Source of the DNA: Sphingobacterium faecale
GTDB taxonomy: Bacteria; Bacteroidota; Bacteroidia; Sphingobacteriales; Sphingobacteriaceae
NCBI RefSeq assembly: GCF_016746095.1
Contig: NZ_JAERTY010000010.1
Coordinates: 248,001 to 312,000, forward strand
Reading direction: 5' to 3'
DNA: 64,000 bases
The translations under genes were made by a program, and so were the position numbers. The notes below the pieces were generated by a model that worked only from the letters and a program-made list of their open reading frames with translations, was not told where the DNA came from and did not search any database. Below are positions 27,483 to 37,404 of the stretch, piece by piece. Numbering within the stretch: position 1 is the first letter of the stretch; every line of letters starts with the position of its first letter.

Positions 27483-29465
27483 TTAATCATAAAACTTCCA
27501 AGAAACACCAAACCTAAAATTAGCAGGGTTCATGGGGTATCTCCGTACCGTGTAATAACCTTTTGGTGCTACATATTGATTTGTAAAATTGTTACTCACA
27601 AACAGATTTACACGTTGAATATTTGCCGTAATCCAAAAATCAACAATAGGATATGTCGAAAACTCAATACCTACGTTATCTTGATAGAACTGACCTGCGT
27701 TTATAGCATAAGAAGGACTTCTAAACGGTGTATTGAACCTAACATCGGTACCGATCCTGAAATCTAGAACATTATACCAAAAGCCACTGTAATAAAGACT
27801 ATGCCAAGTATACAACTCTGGAGTCATCAATACAGCCATAGCATCAGACTTCTGATACACCACTTTATTATCAAAGGTAAAACTTCCAAACGTAAGCTTC
27901 TGAGCAGCGGTAATTTTCAGTAAATTTAGTGCCCCAGTCTGCGTAGGCTCGATAACGCGGTCTAAACGTTCATCGTTATCTGGATTATCGATCTCCTTAA
28001 AATATAAGTACTTATTGATAAGAAAATATTCAGCTTTACCACTAAAGCCCAAAGTCTGGTTACTGTACATAAAAGAAAGATTCTGAGTTTTCGTCTTATC
28101 AAAACTATTAGACCATTGGTGGTACGTATAATTCATCCTATCAAATACCATTTCCGGTGACTTATTCTGTGTATAAGCTCCTAGCGAAATCTTCCCGATC
28201 TTACCCCCTATCGCAATATCAGCATTCGCCTCATACAAAAAATCACCGAAGTTTCGCCCAACTACAATTTGGTCTCCTGAGACTCTCACATTGATACGAT
28301 CGCTGAATTGGTAAGTCAATTCCCCTTTAACGGTACTATTTTGAAAAAAGTCATTTGTGAGACTATCCTTATACCAGATTAGATCATTTTGAAAACCAAG
28401 ATTTAACTTTGCTTCATTTTTCAACAACGATTTATTCCGTAGATAAAATGAATAGGTAAATTCATTGCTTATCGTCGTTACACTCGTCGTGTCCCTTACC
28501 AGCTCCGCGTTCCCAAAAGGGAATGCTTCCGACCTATCTGCTTCATTCTTAAAAAAAGTGTACTTACGCTGCCTAAATGAAGAGTTATGCGCAATAGAGT
28601 TTGTCGGATGTATTTCCATTTCAGGCTGTCCTTTATGTAACGTATCCAATCTTCCTATAAAGTATGATTGTCGTAGAAAAAGCCCATAATCATTCCATTT
28701 ATTATAAGGCCGATTTTTCTGCTGCCCTGTAAGCCGTACCGGCACACTGTACAATGCTCCCACTTTCGGATCCCGAAACAAACTATCATTCGTTACAGAT
28801 CCATTTTCCGTAGCGTCCAACTTATTGAATGTAAAGTTCGTGATCATATTATAACGCTTAGTTGGCGATTCATACCAAGAAAAGACAGCGCCTTTGCGAT
28901 CAGCATAATTTTGATTCAGATAATATCCTTCGGTATTCGCTGCATGATACTCAGCACCTATGTTCCATTGAGGATTAATATTTTGTGCCAACTTTGCTCT
29001 AAAGATTTGGTCATCGAAAAAAAAACCTACAGCATAGAGTTCCGAATAGCGCGCACGCGCACGATAATAATTCACAGAATCCGAAGTAATCAGATACCGC
29101 TCTAGCCCATGAAAGCCCGGCTGAAAACCAATTCGCTTATCCGGTGTAAACAGAAGATCACGCGTAGCCAAGCCATACGAACCAAGATTAATACTTGGAT
29201 CCCAAGGAAGATTCTGCTTATTAAAATATTGAAAATTATGGTGTGTCGTATCTATTTGTCTGGTATATGTCGCATACTTCAGCATATCCAGCGTTGCATA
29301 ACGCACATACTTTGCAGAAAAAACGACAGAGTCCTTCTTATTGTCTTCCAATGCACGTGCTGAATCCAAAGCACTACTAAACCCCTCTTCCTGCTGTGTA
29401 AACCCATTGAAACCACAGACTAGAAACATCAGGACAATAAAAAAAATACGTAGACTACTATTCAT
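27483..29465 (-). CDS. Putative outer-membrane porin (Porin_10 type)
   Basis: 660 aa from ATG 29465, which places a clean signal peptide (MNSSLRIFFIVLMFLVCGFNGFTQ) at the start; a longer frame begins at 29528. The rest is rich in alternating aromatic strands (PGFHGLERYLITSDSVNYYRARARYSELYAVGFF, IGAEYHAANTEGYY) with a C-terminal FRFGVSWKFYD ending in aromatic residues, as in outer-membrane barrels. It fits the 'putative porin' family common in Bacteroidota. It lies downstream of purine nucleoside phosphorylase (84 nt); a link to nucleoside uptake is only a guess. Confidence 0.8.
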   Translation of the reverse strand: MNSSLRIFFIVLMFLVCGFNGFTQQEEGFSSALDSARALEDNKKDSVVFSAKYVRYATLDMLKYATYTRQIDTTHHNFQYFNKQNLPWDPSINLGSYGLATRDLLFTPDKRIGFQPGFHGLERYLITSDSVNYYRARARYSELYAVGFFFDDQIFRAKLAQNINPQWNIGAEYHAANTEGYYLNQNYADRKGAVFSWYESPTKRYNMITNFTFNKLDATENGSVTNDSLFRDPKVGALYSVPVRLTGQQKNRPYNKWNDYGLFLRQSYFIGRLDTLHKGQPEMEIHPTNSIAHNSSFRQRKYTFFKNEADRSEAFPFGNAELVRDTTSVTTISNEFTYSFYLRNKSLLKNEAKLNLGFQNDLIWYKDSLTNDFFQNSTVKGELTYQFSDRINVRVSGDQIVVGRNFGDFLYEANADIAIGGKIGKISLGAYTQNKSPEMVFDRMNYTYHQWSNSFDKTKTQNLSFMYSNQTLGFSGKAEYFLINKYLYFKEIDNPDNDERLDRVIEPTQTGALNLLKITAAQKLTFGSFTFDNKVVYQKSDAMAVLMTPELYTWHSLYYSGFWYNVLDFRIGTDVRFNTPFRSPSYAINAGQFYQDNVGIEFSTYPIVDFWITANIQRVNLFVSNNFTNQYVAPKGYYTVRRYPMNPANFRFGVSWKFYD

Positions 29466-29549
29466 GAATCTTTTCTTAAACAATCTTTCCTCTTTCTTAC
29501 TTTTTTGATAGAGGAGATATTCCTGCAAAAATAACGGATAAATTATATT

Positions 29550-30374
29550 TTACTGCATGGCTATTAATTCTTTTAAAATAGAAGTCATTTTCGGTTCAGC
29601 TTCAGCAGCTACCCGGACAATATCCTGGAGCGACACCGGCTTTAAATCCGAATGAAATCCTTCATCGGTTATCACAGATATCGCAAATACCGGCAAGTTC
29701 ATATGATTAGCGACAATCACCTCCGGCACCGTACTCATCCCCACGATATCCCCTCCGATGATACGCATATACCGGTATTCGGCTTTTGTTTCTAGATTTG
29801 GTCCCATGGTCGAAACATATACCACCTTATGTACCCTCACCCCTGACTTGCCACCAATCTGTACTCCCTGTGCTACCATCTTTTTGTCGTAAGGGGCGCT
29901 CATATCTGGAAAACGAGGCCCAAAACTAGCATCATTCCCGCCCCGTAGTGGATTGTCCGGCAGAAGATTGATATGGTCTTCAATAATCCCTATATCTCCT
30001 CTCCTAATGTCAGGGTTCAGGGATCCTGAGGCATTCGACACAAACAGCTTTTGAATACCTAGCGCTTTCATTACCCGCACTGGAAATGTAACCTCCTGCA
30101 TAGTATATCCTTCATAATAATGCAATCTTCCCTGCATAGCGACCACATTCCTCCCATTGAGTGTACCAAATATGAGCTTACCCGTATGGAATTCTACTGT
30201 TGATATCGGAAAGTTAGGAATATTGGCATACATTATCTGATGAGTAATCTCTATTTCTTCCACTAAGCCACCTAGCCCAGTACCCAATATAATTCCAAAC
30301 TCCGGATCAAAGTCTCCAATTTTTCGGCGGATCGCAGAGACAGTGTCGTCAATCAAGTGATACATATCGTACAA
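29550..30374 (-). CDS. Purine-nucleoside phosphorylase
   Basis: 274 aa, trimeric PNP family (PNP/MTAP type I). Phosphate-binding GTGLGGL at about 31-37, MQGRLHYYEGYTMQEVTFPVRVM near 80-102, VSNASGSLNPDIRRGDIGII near 113-132, and MSTVPEVIVANHM (the purine pocket) near 213-225. It splits purine nucleosides to base and ribose 1-phosphate. Starts at 30374 and 30365 (MYDMYHL) are both possible. A terminator lies between it and the upstream symporter gene, so it is a separate unit. Confidence 0.93.
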   Translation of the reverse strand: MYDMYHLIDDTVSAIRRKIGDFDPEFGIILGTGLGGLVEEIEITHQIMYANIPNFPISTVEFHTGKLIFGTLNGRNVVAMQGRLHYYEGYTMQEVTFPVRVMKALGIQKLFVSNASGSLNPDIRRGDIGIIEDHINLLPDNPLRGGNDASFGPRFPDMSAPYDKKMVAQGVQIGGKSGVRVHKVVYVSTMGPNLETKAEYRYMRIIGGDIVGMSTVPEVIVANHMNLPVFAISVITDEGFHSDLKPVSLQDIVRVAAEAEPKMTSILKELIAMQ

Positions 30375-30474
30375 AATAACAGTTAATATAGAATAAAGAT
30401 ACTTAACTTATATCGAAGTTCCCTTGTTATTTAAGGTTAAAAATAGGTTATAGGCCGTCCGGTTTTATCACCTA

Positions 30475-30523
30475 CAAAAAGACCTTCAAAAGAAGACCTA
30501 TAACAGCCACCTTTTGAAGGTCT
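30475..30523 (-). terminator. Intrinsic terminator closing the NamZ-to-symporter operon
   Basis: A 13-bp perfect stem (30480-30492 with 30511-30523) with an 18-nt loop is followed on the minus strand by a T-run (30476-30480). It lies 23 nt after the symporter stop. Confidence 0.82.
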
Positions 30524-30545
30524 ATCCAACTCGAAAAATGGAAAG

Positions 30546-32036
30546 CTATTTATGTGACAAAGCTTTCTCTGTCGCCTGGCCAGGTGATGTCACCCACAAT
30601 AATAAAAATGTAATCAACCCGTTATGGATGATCAGATCTAAGCCTATGACATACGGTGTATACACAGAAATAACATAGGTATTCAGCAAGAACAATAGTA
30701 CAGGTGAAATAATACAGATATACGGCACCAATCTATCATTTACCGCCCTTTTGGTCAGCATACCAAATGTAAACAAACCCAATAAAGGTCCATACGTATA
30801 ACTTGCTGCAGTAAATATCGCGTTCACAACTGAATCATTGTTTATTAGCTTAAAGACCAGAATGACCAACAGCATGAGCACCGAAAAACCAAAATGCACA
30901 TAATTTCTTTTTCTCACCAATGCAGGGTCATTTGGATTTTCTTTCTTATTAAAGTTTAAGAAATCAACACAATACGACGTTGTCAATGCCGTCAATGCCG
31001 AGTCTGTTGTCGCAAACGTAGCAGCAGTCAATCCCATCATAAATATAATCGCTGGCAATATTGCGAGATGATTTAATGCAATTTCAGGGTACAGGTAATC
31101 TCGTGTAGCGAGAGAGGAAATATCAATACCATTCTTTTCCGCATAAATATACAACAAAGCTCCCACCGCTAGAAAAAAGATGTTGATAACCACAAATACA
31201 CTTGTAAAAGTAATCATATTCTTTTGTGCTTCCTTGATGGTCCCCATAGAAAGGTTTTTCTGCATCAAATCCTGATCAAGCCCCGTCATAGCGATCGTAA
31301 CAAATATTCCTCCTAGAAACTGTTTCCAAAAATTAGCTTTACTACCAACGAAATCCTCCCAAAAGAATATCTTGGAATAAGAACTCTCTTTAACAGCCTC
31401 AAACGTATCCACTATACCAAAATCAAGCCCTTTGGCCATAAAATAGATAGAAAGAATAACAGCAGTTATCAAAAATGTAGTCTGAAGTGTATCCGTGACA
31501 ATAATAGTCTTCAATCCACCTTTATTTGTATATAACCAAATAAGGACCAAACAGATAACCACGGTTATAGCAAAAGGAACATTCCAAGCATCGAAAATAA
31601 AATGCTGCAATACGATAGCCACCAAATACAAACGGAAAGCCGACCCTATTGTTCTTGACACCAAGAAAATAGCAGCACCTGTCTTGTAGGTCATGTGTCC
31701 AAACCGTTCCTCCAGATAGGTGTAAATCGAAGTCAGATTCATTCTATAATAGAGCGGCAGCAATACATAAGCAATGATGACAAAACCTACCGCATTCCCC
31801 AGAACAAACTGAAAATAGCTAAAATTCGAAGCTCCTACAGCACCTGGCACGGAGATAAAAGTTACTCCCGACAATGCTGTACCGATCATTCCAAAAGCGA
31901 CCATATACCACTTCGAGTTGCGGTTCGCAACAAAAAAAGTAGAGTTATCAGCAGATCCTTTCGAAGTGAAATGTGCTACAGCCAACAACACACCGAAGTA
32001 AACAATTAAAAAAGATAATAAAATAATAGGTGACAT
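30546..32036 (-). CDS. Sodium:solute symporter, MurT-like candidate MurNAc transporter
   Basis: 496 aa with about 13 membrane helices, sodium:solute symporter (SSF) family: GMIGTALSGVTFISVPGAVG near 50-69, LAILPAIIFMMGLTAATFATTDSALTAL near 320-347. In Tannerella forsythia the MurNAc importer MurT is an SSF protein encoded next to murK and murQ. Here the gene follows murQ by 11 nt and both belong to a locus headed by a NamZ muramidase. Import of MurNAc across the inner membrane is therefore the best guess; SSF proteins for sialic acid and other sugars look similar. Confidence 0.85.
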   Translation of the reverse strand: MSPIILLSFLIVYFGVLLAVAHFTSKGSADNSTFFVANRNSKWYMVAFGMIGTALSGVTFISVPGAVGASNFSYFQFVLGNAVGFVIIAYVLLPLYYRMNLTSIYTYLEERFGHMTYKTGAAIFLVSRTIGSAFRLYLVAIVLQHFIFDAWNVPFAITVVICLVLIWLYTNKGGLKTIIVTDTLQTTFLITAVILSIYFMAKGLDFGIVDTFEAVKESSYSKIFFWEDFVGSKANFWKQFLGGIFVTIAMTGLDQDLMQKNLSMGTIKEAQKNMITFTSVFVVINIFFLAVGALLYIYAEKNGIDISSLATRDYLYPEIALNHLAILPAIIFMMGLTAATFATTDSALTALTTSYCVDFLNFNKKENPNDPALVRKRNYVHFGFSVLMLLVILVFKLINNDSVVNAIFTAASYTYGPLLGLFTFGMLTKRAVNDRLVPYICIISPVLLFLLNTYVISVYTPYVIGLDLIIHNGLITFLLLWVTSPGQATEKALSHK

Positions 32037-32047
32037 ACGGTAAAAAT

Positions 32048-32899
32048 TTATATCTGCTGTTTCACTTTAAAGGCCTCGATTGCTTTACGTACATTACCAA
32101 ACTCTTCCAGTAACATCGTTGCTATTTCTTCTCCAGCCCCAGTTTCAGCCATCACCATACGCACACCTCTTGCCACTAATTTGTGGTTAGAAAGCTGCAT
32201 ATCGACCATCTTATTCCCTTTGACTCTGCCCAGCTGTATCATAACCGAAGTACTCACCATATTCAGCACCAATTTTTGTGCAGTACCAGCTTTCATCCGT
32301 GTCGATCCAGTAACAAACTCAGGTCCAACAATTACTTCCACAGGGTATTGCGCACATTTGGCAACCGGTGAATTTCCATTACAGACGATACAACCTGTAG
32401 CAATCCCATTTTCATTCGCTTTTTCCAACCCTCCGATTACATACGGCGTAGTCCCCGATGCCGCGATACCGATTACCACATCATTTGCATTGATAGCATA
32501 CTCTTCCAGATCTATCCATGCCTGTTCCATATCGTCCTCCGCAAATTCTACCGCTTTACGTATAGCGATATCCCCTCCGGCGATAAGACCGATTACCCAA
32601 TCAAATGGAACACCATACGTCGGCGGACACTCCGAAGCATCCAATATCCCTAAGCGACCACTTGTTCCGGCTCCGATGTAAAATAGACGTCCTCCATTTT
32701 TCATACGGTCGACAGCAACTTTCACTAACGCTTCGATCTGAGGTATAGCTTTCTCAACGGCCATCGGAACCGTTTTATCTTCTTTATTAATGTTATTAAG
32801 CAACTCAAGAACCGACATTTTGTCCAGGTCTTGGTAATTAGAATCTTTCTCTGTTGTATTTATCATCGGTTCCGAAAATATAGTATCACTTGGTAACAT
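32048..32899 (-). CDS. murQ: N-acetylmuramic acid 6-phosphate etherase
   Basis: 283 aa. It cleaves the lactyl ether of MurNAc-6-phosphate to give GlcNAc-6-phosphate and D-lactate. The SIS domain carries GAGTSGRLGILDASECPPTYG (about 77-97) and GIAASGTTPYVIGGLEKA; the C-terminal part has GSTRMKAGTAQKLVLNM. The N-terminus TEKDSNYQDLDKMSVLELL is typical of MurQ. It is placed between the GH9-deacetylase gene (45 nt) and the symporter (11 nt). No MurNAc kinase (MurK/BadF type) is seen nearby, so phosphorylation must be encoded elsewhere. Confidence 0.95.
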   Translation of the reverse strand: MLPSDTIFSEPMINTTEKDSNYQDLDKMSVLELLNNINKEDKTVPMAVEKAIPQIEALVKVAVDRMKNGGRLFYIGAGTSGRLGILDASECPPTYGVPFDWVIGLIAGGDIAIRKAVEFAEDDMEQAWIDLEEYAINANDVVIGIAASGTTPYVIGGLEKANENGIATGCIVCNGNSPVAKCAQYPVEVIVGPEFVTGSTRMKAGTAQKLVLNMVSTSVMIQLGRVKGNKMVDMQLSNHKLVARGVRMVMAETGAGEEIATMLLEEFGNVRKAIEAFKVKQQI

Positions 32900-32944
32900 T
32901 TCGTAAATATGCTACTTTTTTGAAAAACATGCAAAAAAACGCAG

Positions 32945-35437
32945 TTATAATTTTTCCAATGTCACGAATTTATAGTTTTTTGATTGAATCTCCTCAATTA
33001 ATTCTCCGAGTCTATTATATAATTTATCTGCTCTTCTAGGATCTGTACCTAGATGCACTAAAATGATATAGCCATTCAGATTACTCCGCTGTTCATATGC
33101 CAACAATTGCTTGATAATTCTATCCGAAGACCAGTATCTATCCTCCATCTCTGGAAATGTATAGTCTGTGGGAGTTCTCACTCCAGGCGTATAATTATAA
33201 ACCTCTAAACCAAGCGCATTAGCCCAATTCACTATCGTTGAATTGTACCATTCATAAGGAGGGATAAACTTACGAATATCTTTAGCTCCTAATCTCTCCA
33301 ATCGTCTTATATTTTTTTTAATATCCCTTTTGAACTCGCCTTGTGTCACTAATAATCTATCTCTATCTTCCCAAGGCATATATAACAGATGTCGATCCGA
33401 ATGAGGCCCCACATAATGGCCCTTGACAATCAAATTCCGCACCTGCTTCGCAGTTTCCTTATCTTTCAGAAATTCCCCTGTAACAAAAAATGATCCTTTT
33501 ATCTGCTTTTCCTCTAGCACCTTGGCAACAACAGGCATTCCATCTCGAAACTCATCCCCTGTAAAAACTAAACTTACCTGCCGCAGCGTACTATCCCCTC
33601 TTATTACCGCTCCAAACGAATCTTTCTCCATTCTACCTTTCTGCTGCTTACTTCCTTTTTTTGAAAACGCCTCCTTTGCCGACATGAGATAAACCAACGA
33701 AGCCGTACCATCCATCGTTGGTTCATTCGTACTGTAATCTCCAAAATCATCATGGTATACGGCCAGATCACTTTGGAATTCGGCATAAGAATCCGGTTTT
33801 GTCAGTTTTATACCGATCAGGTTCTTATAGGTATTGGTATACACAGGTCCGTCGACCAAGCCTCCATCAATAGGAAACTGATGCAAATAAGTGAAAGCCG
33901 AGTGAGGATCCATCGGCGTATCACCGTGGGCTGGCAAACCATACACCATACTCGTTCCCCAAGGATTGACCCCAAATAACCAATCGAAATTGGCCTGCTC
34001 CAGCTCTTCATACCTACGGTCTCCTGTCAGCTCCCTGTACCATAGGCACTGAATCGCAAAAGACGTCGTCAAGTTATTGCTACACCAGATAAAAGGCACC
34101 CCTCTATAGAACATATTTTGTTTTGCCCTATTCCATACCTCATCGATTCCTTGACGATAATATTTAATCAGCTCCGTTCTAACTCTTTTATCACCAACCT
34201 TAGCCAATTCGTAGTGCCCTAGATTTATAAATGGATAATATTGATAATGATTGGCCGTATCCCGGATCATCCAAGGGGTGACTGCTTCCTGCTTTGCGTA
34301 ATATAGTCCATTTTGCAAATGCTCCGTATTGCCGTTCAATCTGTACATCCAGGCTTCAGCCAGCTCCATGTCATCTACCCAATTATCTTCAGCGTAGATA
34401 TATGGGGATTTCACCGATACAGTCTGTGTTACTCCGGGTATAAGGTTAGCATAGCTATAAGCTGTCTTAGCCTTTGCTTTTAGTACCGAAGCATAATCCA
34501 TATGGCTTTCTTTCAGTAGATCGTATCCAAGTCCAAAAGCACTTACAAACTTTGCCGCTGTAGAACTTGTTCCAGTAGTATTATTCAAAAACTTACCCCT
34601 TTGCTGTGGCTTACCATCAATAAAATAAACGGGGCGCTCGTGCCCCCTTCCATAGAGCGAATCCTGCCCGGGTAGTCTTAATGAAACATGATCCCTATCA
34701 TCCGCGATCTGGTTGAACATGATATGTGGTTCAGGATGCATTTTAACGAGCCAATCTAATCCCCATTTCGCTTCGTCAAGTACATCTGCGACCCCATTTT
34801 TACCGTCCAATCCATTAGCTTGCTTTTCATCGCCAAACACCTCTGGAAAATCCCGATATGCAGCCAACAAATGATAAGTAGCATTAGCCGAAGTGGTCGC
34901 ATATTGCAAATAGTCCGATGCATCGTGCCAGCCTCCGGCGACATCCACCCACGTACTATCCGGCATCCCGACAGAAGAGGCATACATCGTAAAACCGTCG
35001 TGGGTATGACAGCTGTCTTTTAGATAGGGGTTAAACAAGGTTCGCTGTTGACGCATATAACGCAGCACAAAATCCGCAGCCCCTTGATACACATCCTGTG
35101 CTATTCTAAAGCGAGCAGATTCCGTCCCATCATCCGATTTCAAGTAATACTCACCTTCGGTCTTCAGATTTGAAAAATCAAGGCGATAGCCTCTTGAGAA
35201 AGGGCCGTAAGCCCCAAAGGCAGATTTAAACTTCCCTTTCCAAACCGATGTACCGTCCTTTGCGTTCAAAACTTCAAAGGTACGGATATCGCCAATATCA
35301 GCTTTTGTCACCCAGACAGCGACCTTCTTGCCCTCAGGCGGGTACCCCAGCTGATTTACTCTTATCCAGCTATGCTCTTGAGCGAAAAGAGTAGATACAG
35401 TCAACAGCATCAAGAGAAATAATAGCACTTGCTTCAT
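32945..35437 (-). CDS. GH9 glycoside hydrolase fused to a divergent NodB-type polysaccharide deacetylase
   Basis: 830 aa from ATG 35437 (an upstream TTG would add five residues). Signal peptide ends near LFAQ. Residues about 22-110 are the Ig-like cellulase N-domain (WIRVNQLGYPPEGKKVAVWV). About 120-600 is a GH9 catalytic domain with the Asp pair in GGWHDASDY and the C-terminal YSTNEPTMDGTASLVY (catalytic Glu in NEP). From about 615 a NodB domain: metal motif HSDRH is intact, FIPPYEWYN and ILVHLG are recognisable, but TFDD is replaced by FTGDEF, losing the usual base and metal Asp. GH9 includes cellulases and exo-glucosaminidases. In this locus an amino-sugar glycan is the likely target. Confidence 0.88.
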   Translation of the reverse strand: MKQVLLFLLMLLTVSTLFAQEHSWIRVNQLGYPPEGKKVAVWVTKADIGDIRTFEVLNAKDGTSVWKGKFKSAFGAYGPFSRGYRLDFSNLKTEGEYYLKSDDGTESARFRIAQDVYQGAADFVLRYMRQQRTLFNPYLKDSCHTHDGFTMYASSVGMPDSTWVDVAGGWHDASDYLQYATTSANATYHLLAAYRDFPEVFGDEKQANGLDGKNGVADVLDEAKWGLDWLVKMHPEPHIMFNQIADDRDHVSLRLPGQDSLYGRGHERPVYFIDGKPQQRGKFLNNTTGTSSTAAKFVSAFGLGYDLLKESHMDYASVLKAKAKTAYSYANLIPGVTQTVSVKSPYIYAEDNWVDDMELAEAWMYRLNGNTEHLQNGLYYAKQEAVTPWMIRDTANHYQYYPFINLGHYELAKVGDKRVRTELIKYYRQGIDEVWNRAKQNMFYRGVPFIWCSNNLTTSFAIQCLWYRELTGDRRYEELEQANFDWLFGVNPWGTSMVYGLPAHGDTPMDPHSAFTYLHQFPIDGGLVDGPVYTNTYKNLIGIKLTKPDSYAEFQSDLAVYHDDFGDYSTNEPTMDGTASLVYLMSAKEAFSKKGSKQQKGRMEKDSFGAVIRGDSTLRQVSLVFTGDEFRDGMPVVAKVLEEKQIKGSFFVTGEFLKDKETAKQVRNLIVKGHYVGPHSDRHLLYMPWEDRDRLLVTQGEFKRDIKKNIRRLERLGAKDIRKFIPPYEWYNSTIVNWANALGLEVYNYTPGVRTPTDYTFPEMEDRYWSSDRIIKQLLAYEQRSNLNGYIILVHLGTDPRRADKLYNRLGELIEEIQSKNYKFVTLEKL

Positions 35438-35455
35438 ACCTTCAACAATCAACTG

Positions 35456-37294
35456 TTAATATTTTAACATGACAATTTTTCCATCCATCGTACTGGCTAC
35501 AATTTTATCTTTTAGTACCAATGGAGGATTGATCATGCCGTTTGAAATCTTATACTGCCATAAGACCTCTCCGGTTTTCGGTTCTACGGCAGATAACAAT
35601 CCGGAATGGCTTGGCACAAAGATGACGTCCTTACTGCTATATATTGCAGTAGGCGTCAACTCATAGGGTAGCTGTAATTTAGATTTCCAATCCACAGACA
35701 TACTATCCTTGCTCACAGAAACACCGATCAACTCACCATCCATAGTCTTCGCATAGACAAACTTCCGATCCGGCGAGAGCCCCATCGATTCCCGCACCTT
35801 TAGATTACCTTTCTTCTCACGCCACAGCTGCTCTCCGGTCTTTAGATCTAATGCCGTCATAAACCGGTCTGGTGCCACAATAAATACGCGGCTATTGGCT
35901 ACTACAGGATAACAAGCCGCCGCAGAAAACATACGGTTGGTAGCACCACTGTTCCATTCCCAGACCTTCCTTCCTGTTTTTGCATCTAGCGCATAAAATC
36001 CATTCTGCCAGCTTCCAAAGATCACCTTACCATCAGCAATAGCCGGCTTCGTAGAGACATAGCCCTTTACTTCATCAAAGGTCCACAGCAAGGTACCATC
36101 AGCTATACGTATACAACGGAAGACACCGTCCGAGCCACCGATAAAGGCATTGCCACCTTCCAGAACCGCCGTTCCCAAAACAGCCTTACCCGTTTCAAGT
36201 TTCCACTTATTATGACCTGTTTTAGCATCAATACCATAAACATGACGATCAGAAGAGCCAACAACCACAATACCCTTATAAACTTCAGGTGTACTATACA
36301 CCTTACCATCAGTTTTAAAAGACCATATCCGCTTACCCGTACTCAGATCAATCGCATAGACTTCGCCTACTGTATTTGCGGTAAACAACCGTTGCCCATC
36401 CGAACTGATACCAGCTCCGATATCGCCATGATCCTGGTATTCCCATATGACCTTCGCTTTCGTTGTTTTATTTACCGTGTAAGACGGCCTTGGATAATTA
36501 CTTTTAAAATCCGCGCGCTGAAGAGGAAGTTTCAACCAATAATCTTCCGTAACGACATCGGGTTTACGCACCTGAAAGAACACAGAGTCGCCCGTAACCG
36601 TAACAATATTATACCCACCGACCTCATCCTTAGCACGAAGATTGGAACGCGCCATCACTCCAGGGATATCATCCCAGCTGTAAAGCTTATTGATATGGCC
36701 ATGTCCGCAAAGCGCCAATTGCACATTGCGTTGCTGTAAGCGATCCACCAGCTCAAACCAGTTATTCAAAGAGGAATCCAAGGGATAGTGATTGATCGAG
36801 ATCAACGGTTTACTCCGATCTGGATTCGCTTTAAAAACCGAATCCACCCATACCAGATTTTCACGGGGTATCTGTCCCGGACTCATCCGCATATTAGGCC
36901 CAGATGTCGTCCCCATAAACTGATAACCCTTATGCTCGAAGAAAAAAGTTTCTCCACCAAACACCTTACGAAAAGAATTGGCACCACTTTCAGACCAGTT
37001 GCTATCATGGTTACCGGGGATTACATACAATGGGAGCCTAAGGCTATCCAGTATCTGTTTAGCGAGAGCCAACTCCTCATCCGAGCCAAATTCAGTCACA
37101 TCACCGGATAAGATCACAAAATCTATCCCTTTTTGATTGTTCAAATCAGCTACGGTGCGCCTCAGGTCGTCAGCTCCAGTAGCTCCACCCACATGTGTGT
37201 CGGTCACTTGCGCAAATTTGAACGGAGTTTGAGCGATTGCCGCTAACACTGTAAACCAGCAAACAACAAACACTCCCAGTTTAAAACAATTCAT
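35456..37294 (-). CDS. Calcineurin-like phosphoesterase fused to a PQQ-type beta-propeller
   Basis: 612 aa. Signal peptide 1-21. Residues 25-245 hold a metallophosphoesterase with all motifs: DTHVGG, GDVTEFG, GNHDSNW, NHYP and GHGHIN. Residues about 265-612 are a propeller of repeated PQQ-like blades, for example GEVYAIDLSTGKRIWSF, RHVYGIDAKTGHNKW and GFYALDAKTGRKVWEW. It is probably periplasmic and may remove phosphate groups from a glycan or teichoic-acid-like substituent. It ends 3 nt before the upstream-most start of the GH9 gene. Substrate not determinable. Confidence 0.86.
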   Translation of the reverse strand: MNCFKLGVFVVCWFTVLAAIAQTPFKFAQVTDTHVGGATGADDLRRTVADLNNQKGIDFVILSGDVTEFGSDEELALAKQILDSLRLPLYVIPGNHDSNWSESGANSFRKVFGGETFFFEHKGYQFMGTTSGPNMRMSPGQIPRENLVWVDSVFKANPDRSKPLISINHYPLDSSLNNWFELVDRLQQRNVQLALCGHGHINKLYSWDDIPGVMARSNLRAKDEVGGYNIVTVTGDSVFFQVRKPDVVTEDYWLKLPLQRADFKSNYPRPSYTVNKTTKAKVIWEYQDHGDIGAGISSDGQRLFTANTVGEVYAIDLSTGKRIWSFKTDGKVYSTPEVYKGIVVVGSSDRHVYGIDAKTGHNKWKLETGKAVLGTAVLEGGNAFIGGSDGVFRCIRIADGTLLWTFDEVKGYVSTKPAIADGKVIFGSWQNGFYALDAKTGRKVWEWNSGATNRMFSAAACYPVVANSRVFIVAPDRFMTALDLKTGEQLWREKKGNLKVRESMGLSPDRKFVYAKTMDGELIGVSVSKDSMSVDWKSKLQLPYELTPTAIYSSKDVIFVPSHSGLLSAVEPKTGEVLWQYKISNGMINPPLVLKDKIVASTMDGKIVMLKY

Positions 37295-37404
37295 AATTAT
37301 GGTTATTAATTGATAAAAAGGGAAGTTATAACGCTATAACTTCCCCAATTTTATATCATCCCATACAATCACTCACACACTATCTTTAACAGAAAAAAAC
37401 AGTC

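Noticed and set aside
29466..29528. Longer N-terminus of the porin gene
   Set aside because: The extra 21 residues are charged and would place the signal peptide internally; ATG 29465 gives a normal exported protein.
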